Below, one piece after another: positions 1-10,529 of a DNA stretch of 32,763 nucleotides. The stretch is from Pseudomonadales bacterium. GTDB lineage: Bacteria; Pseudomonadota; Gammaproteobacteria; Pseudomonadales; Pseudohongiellaceae. Within the stretch, counting starts at the first letter, position 1, and the number at the start of each line of letters is the position of its first letter. The notes under the pieces are model-generated. The model saw nothing but the letters and a program-made list of their open reading frames with translations, had not been told where the DNA came from and ran no database searches. The position numbers and the translations under genes were made by a program. The stretch is from the NCBI GenBank assembly GCA_023257855.1, contig JALRBG010000139.1, forward strand, positions 1 through 32,763, written 5' to 3'.

Positions 1-2067
1 CCATTCTGACTGCGGAATACGCGCATCCAGCGCCAGCGCCCGCTGCATGTGATGCAGGGCATCCGGCATTTCGTTCAGGCTGACCAGGTAGACCGCCTGG
101 TTGGCCTCGACACCGGCCACCTCCCCATGATTTTGCACGAAAAGTGAATAGAACCGATCTGTATTCCCGAAATCGTTGAGCAGGATCGAGTTGTAGTGCA
201 GGGCGCTGAGCGTGTCGGAATACATCAACAGGAGCTCCTCGGGCTGCTCTTTCAGCGAGTTGTAGAGCGCTGTCAGTTTCCCCATCTCACCCTGGGCGGC
301 ATAGATATTGAACAGGTACACCTCGCCCATGTAAGAACCCTTCGGTTGTACTTCGATGGATTTCAGCGCCCAGTGCTCCGCTTCTTCCAGCCGTCCCATG
401 CCCATGTTCGCACGCGCCATGGATTGTGTACTGGCAACGGTGTTAGGCCAGTATTCCACCATGGGCTTCATGATTCTCAGTGCCTGCGCATGCATCCCTG
501 CGCCGCTCAGGGCATCCACGACAGCCCGTGTGCCGGTGATATGGGCCTGGCTGTACAGCCAGCTGGCCGGTTTCCAGTCCAGGTTGGCAGACAGATCCTC
601 CAGCACCCGGTTCATACGCTTGAAATCCCACAGCCATTGACCGTTGATGAGCGTCAACAAGGCCAGCATGGCGGCAAGCCCGCTAATGGCACTCCTGTTG
701 AACCAGCGGCCCACATCCACTTTCTTCACATCGGCAGGCATCACGTTCTCTCCGCCGCGGATGACCAGCGCCATGAACAGCGGCATGATCACCAGGGGGA
801 ACGGCATCTCGTAGGGAAAGGCCAGTTGCGCCTCCAGCATGCTGGCGGTGACGGCAATGACAAGCAGGGCATACAGGATGCGGTGCTTGCCCGAGGCATG
901 CAAAAACAGCAGGTACAATTGCCGGCAGAACGTAATGATGATGGCCGCCAGGCATAACAGGCCGAGCGCACCGAGATCCACCGCCAGTTCCAGCACGTCA
1001 TTGTGCACGCGCTGCACACCCAGCACCTGCACATTGTTGTACCCGCCATTGTTGTTGACCTCGAAGAAACTGCCGACGCCGGTGCCGGCAACGGGACTGT
1101 CCTTGATCATCTCCAGCGTGCTGCGCCAGATCAGGTAACGTGCGCTGGCGCCCTGGCCCTGGCTCTTGGCGATTTCCGGGGCGATGGAAGTGAATTCGAA
1201 AGCGGCGACCTGCCAGAAAGGCCGGTACCCGGTCGGTCCAAAATTGAGCATAGTCATGAACACGACAAAAAACGTGGTGCAGGCCCAGGTCTTTTGCCTG
1301 TTCCAGTTAAACCAGGTCGAGCGTTTCGGATCGAACAGCACAACCACGGTGACCAGGACAATCTCCAGGATGACCGCCAGCCATACCGCACGCGTGCGGG
1401 TATAGAAAGTGTACATGCCGATAAGACACATCGCGGCTGCGGTCAGCCAGGTGGTGCGGCGCGACAGATCCGGCTTGAACAGGAAATACAGTCCAAGCGG
1501 TGCCGTGTAAATCATCACCTCGCCTGCCACGTTGCCATTACCGAAGGTGGACGCCGGAAAGGCCGTCTGCGGTATCAGGCTGAAGCCGAACAACTGCTGC
1601 GCACTGCCTACCACGGCGGTAATCACGCCGGCCGCCAGGCAGGCCGTGATAAAACGATCAAGGTTCACCGTGTTCTGGCGCAGTTGCAGGCCGAACAGGA
1701 ACATCACGAAGCCGGCGTACCAGCGGCTCCACTTGTAGAACCAGAATGCCGGGTTTGCCGCCCACAGCACGGACAGCGTACCCAGCAGGAACAGTGCGGC
1801 AAAGGCCAGCACCGTCGGGGAGAAAGTCAGCACGGTTTTCGGTTGTGCACGCTGGCGCCAGAACAGCACCAGCAGCAATGCTGTTAGCAGCACCTGGCTG
1901 GTGGCGGATTTCAGTTCATCGGGGGTGGCAAGTGGCGGAGTCGTCCAGGCGGCGACCAGGCACATCAGGGGCAGGACCAGCAGGACCGGCCACACCAGGA
2001 AATCAGGCAAAGCCCCGCCCGGAAGCACTGGCTTCCTGTCAGCGACTCTGCCTTTAGGTTGTGACAT
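1..2067 (-). CDS. O-antigen ligase / Wzy_C family membrane protein with C-terminal TPR-like region (partial, runs off the left edge)
   Basis: My reverse-complement translation is open from ATG at 2067 to base 1: MSQPKGRVADRKPVLPGGALPDFLVWPVLLVLPLMCLVAAW..., multiple hydrophobic helices, Wzy_C-like segment ...SPVAGTGVGSFFEVNNNGGYNNVQVLGVQRVHNDVLELAVDLGALGLL..., then a helical TPR-like tail. Missing from the ORF track because it has no stop inside the window. Confidence 0.8.
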   Translation of the reverse strand, partial: MSQPKGRVADRKPVLPGGALPDFLVWPVLLVLPLMCLVAAWTTPPLATPDELKSATSQVLLTALLLVLFWRQRAQPKTVLTFSPTVLAFAALFLLGTLSVLWAANPAFWFYKWSRWYAGFVMFLFGLQLRQNTVNLDRFITACLAAGVITAVVGSAQQLFGFSLIPQTAFPASTFGNGNVAGEVMIYTAPLGLYFLFKPDLSRRTTWLTAAAMCLIGMYTFYTRTRAVWLAVILEIVLVTVVVLFDPKRSTWFNWNRQKTWACTTFFVVFMTMLNFGPTGYRPFWQVAAFEFTSIAPEIAKSQGQGASARYLIWRSTLEMIKDSPVAGTGVGSFFEVNNNGGYNNVQVLGVQRVHNDVLELAVDLGALGLLCLAAIIITFCRQLYLLFLHASGKHRILYALLVIAVTASMLEAQLAFPYEMPFPLVIMPLFMALVIRGGENVMPADVKKVDVGRWFNRSAISGLAAMLALLTLINGQWLWDFKRMNRVLEDLSANLDWKPASWLYSQAHITGTRAVVDALSGAGMHAQALRIMKPMVEYWPNTVASTQSMARANMGMGRLEEAEHWALKSIEVQPKGSYMGEVYLFNIYAAQGEMGKLTALYNSLKEQPEELLLMYSDTLSALHYNSILLNDFGNTDRFYSLFVQNHGEVAGVEANQAVYLVSLNEMPDALHHMQRALALDARIPQSEW

Positions 2068-2174
2068 ATACCGCCGGACACGGCATGGACGTAAAAAGGT
2101 GACGCATTATATGCCTGATAAAACCGGTTGAATATACCCGCCCGGATGCCGCACGGACAGCCGGGCGGCGGCTT

Positions 2175-3515
2175 TCAGTTACCTAAGGGTGTGCTGAAGA
2201 AATCGAAGAACAGGACCATGACCACCGAGCAGATAACCAGGGTCAACAGCATGACCGGTGTACCTTTCTTGAACCACACGGACGGGGTAATGGCGTATTC
2301 GGGATGCCCGCTATCCTTGGCCAGCTTCTCGCTGATGGTTACGATGAAGACATTGGCCGTGGAGCCCAGATGCGTACCATTGCCGCCCATGCCGACACCG
2401 GCAGACAAGGCCCACCACAGCGGTGTCACATTGACGCCCTGTGCCTCCATCCCGAGGATGATCGGAATCATGGCGGCGGTAAACGGAATGTTGTCGATGG
2501 CGGCGGACAGGAACGCGGCTACCCACATCAGCAGGATAGTGGCGGTAAGCAGGTCTTCCTGCACGAAAGGAATGATGAACTGGCCGATATAGCGCAGGAA
2601 ACCGCTGTGCTCGACTCCGCCGACGAGTATGAACAGGGCCATGAAGAACACCAGGAGCGTGATTTCCACTTCCGCAAAATGCTCATCCATATCGGTGTTT
2701 TTGCCAAAAAACAGCAAGGCGCAAAGACCGAGGGCGGAAACGAACCAGGGTTCCCAATGCAGGTCATTATGCAGGATGAAACCGATGACCATCGCGCCCA
2801 GTATCCACAGGGACATTTTCCAGATCTTCGGGTCAGCAATGGCTTCGCGTTCCTGGAACGAAGGCGCTTCCGGGGTAACGGACAATTCCTTCCTGAACAG
2901 CACCTTCAGGAACAGCACGGTGCCTATCCAGGCCAGGAAGACGATGAAACCCATGTGCGCAAAGAAGGTATTGAAATCGATGTCTGCAGCGGAGCCGATC
3001 ATCAGGTTGGGGGGATCACCCACCAGCGTGGCGACACCGCCCGTATCCGACAGCAGCGCAGCGGCGAGCAGGAAAGGAATCGGGCTGACGCGCAGCGCCT
3101 GGCAAATGAGAATGATCAGAGGACCGAAAATCACCACGGTGGTGACGTTGTCCAGCAGCAGTGACAATACGGTAACGAGTGTACCCATCATGATCAGCAG
3201 CAGGTATAACCTGCCCTGGCTGATGTCGGCGATGGTATACGCGAGAGCCTGGAAGCCGCCGGTGGGAATCATGATGGAGACGATGGTCATCATGGCGCCC
3301 AGCAGGAACACCACGTTCCAGTCGATGGCCTCGATGGCCAGTTCCGGATCGTAGAAGCCGAAGAATTGCCCGGCGATGACCATGGAGCCTGCGCCTGCCA
3401 GGGCGAACTTGGCCCGGTGGAAACCGTGCAGGCCTTCGGTAAAGATACCGATAAAGGTGAAAACAAGGATAATGCCGGAAACCAGCATTGCGTTATTCCA
3501 GACCAACGTTTCCAT
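2175..3515 (-). CDS. ArsB/NhaD (SLC13-like) permease, sodium:proton antiporter-like
   Basis: METLVWNNAMLVSGIILVFTFIGIFTEGLHGFHRAK..., LLDNVTTVVIFGPLIILI, DTGGVATLVGDPPNLMIGSAADIDFNTF motifs. ATG at 3515 is preceded by GGAGGTCACC, so the 497-aa track ORF is over-extended. Confidence 0.85.
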   Translation of the reverse strand: METLVWNNAMLVSGIILVFTFIGIFTEGLHGFHRAKFALAGAGSMVIAGQFFGFYDPELAIEAIDWNVVFLLGAMMTIVSIMIPTGGFQALAYTIADISQGRLYLLLIMMGTLVTVLSLLLDNVTTVVIFGPLIILICQALRVSPIPFLLAAALLSDTGGVATLVGDPPNLMIGSAADIDFNTFFAHMGFIVFLAWIGTVLFLKVLFRKELSVTPEAPSFQEREAIADPKIWKMSLWILGAMVIGFILHNDLHWEPWFVSALGLCALLFFGKNTDMDEHFAEVEITLLVFFMALFILVGGVEHSGFLRYIGQFIIPFVQEDLLTATILLMWVAAFLSAAIDNIPFTAAMIPIILGMEAQGVNVTPLWWALSAGVGMGGNGTHLGSTANVFIVTISEKLAKDSGHPEYAITPSVWFKKGTPVMLLTLVICSVVMVLFFDFFSTPLGN

Positions 3516-3777
3516 GGTGACCTCCAGCGGCCCCGGTGCAAAAAGCGGCAGGATTATAGGGCCATATTCAGGTACTTGAATAGAACTATTTTTAACCCAG
3601 CCAGCACGGGTTCGTGGAGGCTGAATTGGGCTGGAAGTTTTAATAGAATGGTATTCCCGGGCAGGCAAGTATCCTTCCCGAACCTTACAGAATCCTTACG
3701 GAATTCCCTTTTCCCGGTACGGCTGACCCGCCCCATCGGGGGTGATTCTTTCGTCAATCGCAACCGACAGGACTGGC

Positions 3778-4617
3778 ATGACTACAGCAATACACGACCT
3801 ACTGAAAGCAGCAAAAGGCTTTGTCTTCGACATGGACGGCACCCTGATCCTGGGTGATAAGAAGAACAACAACATGAAAACGCTGCCCGGGGCGGCAGAC
3901 TTCATCAACCTGTTGATCGAGAACCGGATTCCCTACGTGGTGATGACCAACGGCACGGCGCGCTCACCGACCGCCTATGTGGAAGTGCTCAGCGATGCCG
4001 GCATTCCTATGAACAGCAATACCATGATGACGCCCAGCAGCGTCGCCGCCGATTACTTCGTGCGTGCCGGCTGCAAAAGAGTCATGGTGCTCGGCTGCCC
4101 CGGCGTATGGGAACCCCTGGCAGACAAGGGTATCGAAGTGGTGCTGTCCAGTCTCGAACAGCCTGGTCCCGTGGATGCTGTTTACATCGGCTGGTACCGC
4201 GAATTCGGTTTCCGGGATATCGAGAATGCCTGGATCGCCTGCCGGGATGGCGCAGAGCTGTACACCGCTTCGGACGTGCCTTTCTTTGCCTCGGCTAACG
4301 GCCCGGCGATCGGCACTTCCTGTGCGCTCGCGGCAGCGCTCAAGCCGCTGACTGGGAAGGAAGCCATGGTGCTGGGCAAACCCTCGCGGCACGCCATCGA
4401 GGCGGCGGCGCGGCACCTCGGCCTGGCCGTGACAGACATTGCCGTGGTCGGGGACGATGCCAACCTCGAAGTGCCCATGGCGAAAGACAATGGCGCCCTG
4501 GCGATCTACGTGCACACCGGCACAGGCGGTCCCCATGCCTTTGAGGACCGCCCTGAAGACACGTGGCCGGATATTTCGGTGGCCAATGTCGGAGAACTCG
4601 TGAAACACTACTTATGA
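3778..4617 (+). CDS. HAD-IIA family sugar-phosphatase (NagD-like)
   Basis: MTTAIHDLLKAAKGFVFDMDGTLILGDKK...; DxDGT motif, VMTNGTARSP, late VVGDDANLEVPMAKDNG motif. Confidence 0.85.
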   Translation: MTTAIHDLLKAAKGFVFDMDGTLILGDKKNNNMKTLPGAADFINLLIENRIPYVVMTNGTARSPTAYVEVLSDAGIPMNSNTMMTPSSVAADYFVRAGCKRVMVLGCPGVWEPLADKGIEVVLSSLEQPGPVDAVYIGWYREFGFRDIENAWIACRDGAELYTASDVPFFASANGPAIGTSCALAAALKPLTGKEAMVLGKPSRHAIEAAARHLGLAVTDIAVVGDDANLEVPMAKDNGALAIYVHTGTGGPHAFEDRPEDTWPDISVANVGELVKHYL

Positions 4618-4629
4618 AAGACTATCGGG

Positions 4630-5721
4630 ATGGTCAATAAGGCAATACCAACCGCCCCGCGCCGGGTACTGCTGGTCAACCCCACCAAGTACCTCGGCAA
4701 CCTGCTGCTGGCCGGCGGTCTCATGCAAGCCTGGGTGCAGCACTGCCTTGATAAAGGGATCGAGACAAGGGTCGTGCTCGACGACAGCTTTCGCGGCCTT
4801 TGTGAACACAGCTTTCCCGAGGGCACGCTGCTGTTCTTTCCGCGCCGGCAGATAAACAGCGCCGGCATCCCGGGAAAAATTTCCTTGTATGCCGGTTTCG
4901 TGAAACAACTGCGGCAGTTTCACGCGGACATCGCCTTTAACATCGAGGAGGATTCGGCCACCTCGCACATCACCCGCCTGAGCGGCGCCGCTTTCAGGAT
5001 CGGCTGCAGCCCCCGGCGTCACAAACGCGGTTATGACCACGTCGTGCCAGTGCAGTTCGAAAATAGGCCTGCCGGCAGACAGCACCGCTGGTACAGCTAC
5101 TACGAGCTGTTTGCCGCCCTGGGCATGGCCGAGCCGCAACAAAAAGCCTATTTAAGGCTCGAACTCGACCGCTGTCCGGATTCGCTGGCAGGCAAATTGT
5201 TACAGTCAGGAGTGAACGAGAACACTCCGACCATCGCCATCCATGCCGGCGCCACCAAGGATTACAAGAAATGGCCGCTGGAGCATTTTGCAGCCCTGGT
5301 GAAACTGGTTCAGGTTAACGGCATGCAGCCTGTGCTCATCGGTGCAGGCAAGAGTGACAGGGAAGCCAACGCTGCCATCCGCGAAATTCTGGCGTTAAAA
5401 CACTGCCCCGCCCCGCCGGACCTGTGCAACATCCTGTCGCTGGAGGAACTGGCGTATTTTTTAAAGAACTGCCGTGCCATGGTCGGCAACGACAGCGGGC
5501 CCTTCCACCTCGGGTCGGCAGTTGGCATACCGGGATTCGTCATGTGGGGCCCTACCAACAGGGATATCTGGGGACCACTGGGGGAGCAAAGCGAAATCGT
5601 CCAGGGTGCATATCCCTGCGACCCTGCCTGCAACAAGGGTTATTGCCTGCATGATCACCGCTGCCTGAAGGAACTGGAACCGGTTGCCGTGTTCTCACGA
5701 TTGACAGCCCGGTTGGCCTGA
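4630..5721 (+). CDS. Glycosyltransferase family 9 (heptosyltransferase-like)
   Basis: VLLVNPTKYLGNLLLAGGL N-terminus; IAIHAGATKDYKKWPLEHFAALV; MVGNDSGPFHLGSAVGIPGFVMWGPT is typical of GT9. Confidence 0.88.
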   Translation: MVNKAIPTAPRRVLLVNPTKYLGNLLLAGGLMQAWVQHCLDKGIETRVVLDDSFRGLCEHSFPEGTLLFFPRRQINSAGIPGKISLYAGFVKQLRQFHADIAFNIEEDSATSHITRLSGAAFRIGCSPRRHKRGYDHVVPVQFENRPAGRQHRWYSYYELFAALGMAEPQQKAYLRLELDRCPDSLAGKLLQSGVNENTPTIAIHAGATKDYKKWPLEHFAALVKLVQVNGMQPVLIGAGKSDREANAAIREILALKHCPAPPDLCNILSLEELAYFLKNCRAMVGNDSGPFHLGSAVGIPGFVMWGPTNRDIWGPLGEQSEIVQGAYPCDPACNKGYCLHDHRCLKELEPVAVFSRLTARLA

Positions 5722-5732
5722 CAGCCTGTTTA

Positions 5733-7220
5733 TTAAAACCTGCTGTTTTGAAAAGAATAGTAATAGCGCATGTTCACATCTTCGCGTGAGATGGTCTCGC
5801 CATTATCGATGCGGGGACGGAACGGGGAATTTTTCAGGTAACGCCGCAGGCGTGTGGCGGTATCAAAGGCGGTGTTCGCCGACTGGTTGACTAGCTCGAT
5901 ATTCCTGGCTGTTCCATTGCCGTTGATCGTGAAACGCATGTCGATCCAGCCGTCGTAGTCCAGGTCAGTTTCCCTCTTTATGCCGAATTTTTCCCGGCTG
6001 TTGGGCTTGGGTGTGAACAGCGGCAGTTGCATCGGGTAGTCGGGTCTGAACAGCTCCACAATCTTGGCCTCGTCCAGTGCCAGTGACTGTGCCACTTCCC
6101 AGGCCCGGGCATACTGGCTCATGGCGGCATCGTTCCAGTCGAAAACCAGGTGCCAGTCGGCATATTCCAGGTGCGCCCTCACTATCTCCTCGGCAGGCGT
6201 GGTCGGGTCGTTTTCCATGTACAGCAGGATGCGCTCGAAGATGTCGATGCCGGCCTCGTAGCCGTCACGATTACGCCGAAGGTGGTTCCACCGGTTCGGC
6301 ATGTTGGCGGTGCTGCGTGCCGAGGTCATGTAGTAATGCGGGTTGCCGATCATCTCGCGGCTGTAGCCGGTCAGGAACAGGGTCTCCAGCAGCTTGTACT
6401 CCAGCTCCAGCAGGCGCGGGTTGCGAAAATTCTCTTCCTCGATCAGCCTGGTGATGGCCTGCGAGTAATGCTCCTTGGCACGGTACAGGCTGTTGACGGC
6501 ATGAATGCGTGAAATCTCGGACGCCGTGGGCACATCGCCGCCACCGAAGAACAGCCTGCCCGGCCCGTTCGGGTCATCACGTTCCACCAGTGCCAGGCCG
6601 AATGTATACATGTTCTGGTCACCCAGGCCTGCCAGCGACTGCAGCCGGACCTGGTTGCGTTCCAGTTTCCCGCTCAGGTATTCCAGGTAATGCTGCCTGT
6701 CATTGACCTCGGCAAAATCCCCGAGCGCCAGGTGGCTTTCCACCAGGCTTTCGACGATGGCAAACAGCTGGACATTATGCAGGCCGTTATTGACCCGGCT
6801 GATATGCTCGGCACGTTCGAACCGGGCTATCGCCTCTTCATGCCGTTCCTGTTGCTGCAGCAACCTGCCGAGTGACAGCAGTTGTTCCACCAGGTCAGGC
6901 GCAAACGGGCCCTCAAGGCGTTCAAGCTCGTTGACGACCTCCTGGTAGGCAGCGATATTCGCATCACCGGCGGCATCCTGACCGGTGAAAACGCCTTCGC
7001 CCCTTCCGGTTACCGTATCCTGTAACCTGTTCACCCTGGCGCCTGATAGGTTGCCTGAAGCCAGTAGCGGCGATTCAGGAACTATCATGACGGGATCGAA
7101 AATCAGGGTGTCCAGCGCCTCGTCGCCCTGGGCTGCGGCACCAAAAGCGATCACGCACAACACCGTGGCAACCAGGACGGGTTGCCTGCGAGGGGGCGTG
7201 TGACGTGCTGTTTTCAGCAT
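5733..7220 (-). CDS. Exported TPR-like protein with TonB-like C-terminal domain
   Basis: Signal-like N-terminus (VLVATVLCVIAFGAAAQG), repeated helical region, C-terminus DLDYDGWIDMRFTINGNGTARNIELVNQSANTAFDTATRLRRYLKNSPFRPRI resembles energy-transducer TonB C-terminal domains. Confidence 0.65.
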   Translation of the reverse strand: MLKTARHTPPRRQPVLVATVLCVIAFGAAAQGDEALDTLIFDPVMIVPESPLLASGNLSGARVNRLQDTVTGRGEGVFTGQDAAGDANIAAYQEVVNELERLEGPFAPDLVEQLLSLGRLLQQQERHEEAIARFERAEHISRVNNGLHNVQLFAIVESLVESHLALGDFAEVNDRQHYLEYLSGKLERNQVRLQSLAGLGDQNMYTFGLALVERDDPNGPGRLFFGGGDVPTASEISRIHAVNSLYRAKEHYSQAITRLIEEENFRNPRLLELEYKLLETLFLTGYSREMIGNPHYYMTSARSTANMPNRWNHLRRNRDGYEAGIDIFERILLYMENDPTTPAEEIVRAHLEYADWHLVFDWNDAAMSQYARAWEVAQSLALDEAKIVELFRPDYPMQLPLFTPKPNSREKFGIKRETDLDYDGWIDMRFTINGNGTARNIELVNQSANTAFDTATRLRRYLKNSPFRPRIDNGETISREDVNMRYYYSFQNSRF

Positions 7221-7445
7221 GACTGGATGGCCTTACTAACAGGTCTTGTGATCAGGATTTCCATGGAAGAGACAGGAAGAATACCGCCACCCTTTCACGG
7301 GCGTCCAGCCTTCCCGGGCTTCCAACGCCTACTTTTACGGCCGAAAAACGCTGGCGGATGACAACAGGCCAGGTGACACGTGGGGAAAATTGAGGTATAT
7401 CGGAACAGTTACTTTCACATCTCATGTATTCAGGGGGAAAGAATC

Positions 7446-7865
7446 ATGGGCAATTCCTGCAAAACGACAGGCACTCTCTTGCGCACCATCCTGGCTTGTA
7501 CCGGGTTTTTGCTTGCTACTCAGGGGGCCCTTGCTCACCATTCCATCGAGGGGGAGTTCGACACCAGCATCGAATTCGAGCTGCGCGGCACCCTGACCAG
7601 GATCGACTGGGCCAACCCGCATATCTGGTACTACCTGGACGTGGCCAACGACGAGGGCATCGTCGAGCAATGGCAATGCAGCACTGGTGCCAACCCCAAC
7701 CGCCTGGTCAGGGCCGGCTGGCAGAAAGAAGACCTGCCCATCGGTTCACAGGTATGGATCGCCCGTGCCAGCCCCGCCTGGGACGACCCGCACACCTGCA
7801 TCCTCAGGGGCAACATGGCCTTTGACGACGGCACGCCCGTGTTTGCCGGACAGAAACCGGAATAA
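7446..7865 (+). CDS. DUF6152 family exported protein
   Basis: MGNSCKTTGTLLRTILACTGFLLATQGALAHHSIEGEFDTSIEFELRGTLTRIDWANPHIWYYLDV...; signal peptide followed by AHHS...FD and DWxNPHxWYYLDV. Start at 7446 has an upstream purine-rich RBS. Confidence 0.75.
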   Translation: MGNSCKTTGTLLRTILACTGFLLATQGALAHHSIEGEFDTSIEFELRGTLTRIDWANPHIWYYLDVANDEGIVEQWQCSTGANPNRLVRAGWQKEDLPIGSQVWIARASPAWDDPHTCILRGNMAFDDGTPVFAGQKPE

Positions 7866-7887
7866 CCCGTATTTTCCTGTCATGAAA

Positions 7888-7917
7888 ACAGGGCCTGTGA
7901 ATTATAATAGGCCCTGT
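7888..7917 (+). terminator. Hairpin after the DUF6152 gene
   Basis: Perfect 9-bp inverted repeat ACAGGGCCT (7888-7896) / AGGCCCTGT (7909-7917), 23 nt after the stop; no clear T-tract, so intrinsic termination is uncertain. Confidence 0.45.
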
Positions 7918-7993
7918 CAAACGCACACTCCCTTTCCCCTTCTGACATCAAGAACATCGTCGCCAGTCCACTTCGCATAATTCCGGGGTCACC

Positions 7994-9355
7994 ATGGAAG
8001 TCCTGATTATTATTGTTTTCATCACCGGATATTGCGGCATTGCCTTCGAACATGCCATCGGCATCAACAAGACCGCTACAGCGCTGATCACCGGCGTTCT
8101 CTGCTGGACACTCCTGATCATTTCCCAACCGTCGGACTACCTGCTCAACAGCGAGGCGTGGGCCCATTTCCTCCGGATTAACGAATTGATGGAGCCTGCT
8201 GCAGGCGTGACCAGCACCAATGAAAATTACGCCCTCTACTAGCTCTTCGAATACCTGGCGGAAATCTCGCAAATCATGTTTTTCCTGCTGGGTGCCATGA
8301 CTATCGTGGAGCTGCTGGATTCGCACCAGTCGTTCCGCTACGTCACCGATCACATTCGCACCCGCAAACCCCTGCTGTTGTTATGGGTGATCAGCTGGTC
8401 TACGTTTTTCCTCTCCGCCATACTCGACAACCTGACCACGTCGATCGTCATGATTTCCCTGGCGCGCAAACTGGTTCATGACCGTGAAACTCGCCTGCTG
8501 TTCGCCGGCATGGTGGTGATCGCGGCCAATGCCGGCGGTGCATGGACCCCGATTGGCGACATCACTACCACGATGCTATGGATCGGCGGCCAGATCACCA
8601 CGCTCAATATCATCGGCTCCCTGATCCTGCCCAGCATGGCATGCCTGCTTGCGCCGCTGTGCCTGTTGTCGTGGCGCTTCAAGGGTACGCTGGGAATGCC
8701 GGACGGCGAACGTCCGCTGCAAAGCAGTGGCGCCATCAAGGGTGCGCTGCACATGCTCCTTGCAGGTGTTGGCGTGCTGGTTTCGGTTCCGGTTTTCAAG
8801 ACGCTGACCGGCCTGCCGCCTTTCACCGGCATACTGCTGGGCCTGGGCTTGCTCTGGGTCTATTCGGACCTGCTGCACGCCGACCTGCTGGAACATGAGC
8901 GCAGGCATCTCACCGTTGCCGGCGCACTGTCCCGTATCGATGTCCCCAGCGTACTGTTTTTCCTCGGCATTCTGATGGCAGTCGGCGCCCTGTCCTCACT
9001 GCAGCTTCTGTTCAGGTTCGCCGGCATCCTCGATGCCACCTTCGGGGATCTGCGCATCATCGTCACGCTGATCGGCATCCTCTCCGCTATCATCGATAAT
9101 GTGCCGCTGGTCGCCGCCAGCATGGGCATGTACAGCCTCGACGCCTACCCGCCGGATTCCTTCCTCTGGGAATTCCTGGCCTACTGTGCAGGCACCGGGG
9201 GCAGCATGCTGATTATCGGGTCTGCCGCCGGCGTAGCCGTGATGGGCATGGAGAAAATCGATTTCATCTGGTACCTGAAGCGTATCAGCGTTCTCGCGCT
9301 GTCAGGCTATGTCGCAGGCGCCCTGTTGTTCCTGGTGCTGAATCCCGTTAACTGA
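7994..9355 (+). pseudogene. nhaD: NhaD-type sodium:proton antiporter interrupted by one in-frame TAG
   Basis: ORF 7994-8242 (MEVLIIIVFITGYCGIAFEHAIGINKTATALITGVLCWTLL...) stops at TAG 8240-8242. The same frame continues LFEYLAEISQIMFFLLGAMTIVELLDSHQSFR... to 9355. The two halves read as N-terminus and body of NhaD. Confidence 0.8.
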
Positions 9356-9533
9356 TCATTCCTCACTGCAAGACAACCAGTAAAAGTGGGCCTTTGGCGC
9401 GGAATACAGCGACCTTTGTGAAATAATTGTTCAACCCCTTGTCAGCTATACCGGTTGACCCTACACTGCGCCACCCGCTGCCAGAGGGCCTGATTTTTCC
9501 TTTCACGCTTTTCATTTACAAGAGGTGAACCGA

Positions 9534-9986
9534 ATGATGGGCTTGTTAATCTGGATTGAAGAAAGCGGTCTCGGCATTTACGTGCGCGAAGACCTGTGGG
9601 GCTTTGCCATTGCCCTGTCCATGCACGCCGTCGGTATGGCTGCAGTCCTGGGCGTGGTGGTGGTCACCAACCTGCGGGTACTCGGATATGTCAGCGACAT
9701 CCCCGTACTCAGCTACACCAACCTGTTCCCTGTCGCCTGGCTGGGATTCGCCATCAACCTGACTTCCGGCATCATGCTGTACGCCTCGCATGCCACAGAA
9801 TACACGTACCAGGCTGTGTTCATGCTAAAGCTTGGCCTGCTGCTTCTTGGCGGCATCCTGATGAAAGTGATGATGAATTTTATCCGCGCTAACCGGGATG
9901 CATTCCAGGTCAAACTCATTTCTGCCATCTGTCTTGCCAGCTGGGTCGGCGCGGTGATCACCGGCCGCCTGATGGCCTACGCATAA
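9534..9986 (+). CDS. DUF6644-like integral membrane protein (copy 1)
   Basis: MMGLLIWIEESGLGIYVREDLWGFAIALSMHAVGMAAVLGVVVVTNLRVLG...; four predicted TM helices; AGAGGTGA RBS upstream of ATG 9534. Confidence 0.65.
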   Translation: MMGLLIWIEESGLGIYVREDLWGFAIALSMHAVGMAAVLGVVVVTNLRVLGYVSDIPVLSYTNLFPVAWLGFAINLTSGIMLYASHATEYTYQAVFMLKLGLLLLGGILMKVMMNFIRANRDAFQVKLISAICLASWVGAVITGRLMAYA

Positions 9987-10005
9987 AGGTTAGGGGAGAA
10001 CTGAC

Positions 10006-10488
10006 ATGAATCCTGCAATAATGACCTGGTTGTCCAGCACGCCCGTCAGCGACGCCATGCGCAACATCTTCTGGATGTGGCCGGTGATGGAAAACCTGCA
10101 CTTCCTTGGCCTCTCCATCATGTTCGGCGCGTTACTCGCCGTCGACCTGCGCGTCATTGGTCTCGCCCCCGCCATCCCCATGCGGGCCGCCATGGGCCTG
10201 ATCCCGCTGGTACTGATCGCATTCAGTATCAACCTGCTGACCGGCCTGGCCTTCATCCTGGCCGACCCGTACCGCTACTTTTACAACCTGGCCTTCCAGT
10301 GGAAGATTGGCCTGATCTTCCTGGCTGGCGTCAATGCGTTATGGTTCTGGTTTGGTGAACACAGCAAACTGGTGCTGCTGGGTCCCGGTGAACAGGCGGA
10401 CTTCCCCGCCAAGGTCATTGCCGGGTTGTCACTGGTGATCTGGGTTGCGGTGATCTTGCTGGGGCGCCTTATTCCTTACCTGGAATAA
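10006..10488 (+). CDS. DUF6644-like integral membrane protein (copy 2)
   Basis: MWPVMENLHFLGLSIMFGALLAVDLRVIGLAP...INLLTGLAFILADPYRYFYNLAFQWKIGLIFLAGVNALWF; same architecture as the 9534-9986 product. Confidence 0.65.
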   Translation: MNPAIMTWLSSTPVSDAMRNIFWMWPVMENLHFLGLSIMFGALLAVDLRVIGLAPAIPMRAAMGLIPLVLIAFSINLLTGLAFILADPYRYFYNLAFQWKIGLIFLAGVNALWFWFGEHSKLVLLGPGEQADFPAKVIAGLSLVIWVAVILLGRLIPYLE

Positions 10489-10502
10489 CGACGATATCAA
10501 AG

Positions 10503-10529
10503 GGGGATTGCCGGTTCAGCGCAATCCCC
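10503..10529. terminator. Hairpin between convergent genes
   Basis: GGGGATTGC (10503-10511) / GCAATCCCC (10521-10529), perfect 9-bp stem spanning the stop of the DUF305 gene and following the DUF6644-like gene. Confidence 0.5.

Noticed and set aside
196-2131. Plus-strand ORFs (253, 294, 103 aa etc.) over the first 2 kb
   Set aside because: They are antisense to the continuous O-antigen ligase frame and have shadow-like His/Gln/Arg-rich composition.
5721-5733. Possible terminator between the convergent GT9 and TonB-like genes
   Set aside because: The intergenic gap is only about 11 nt and no convincing stem was seen.
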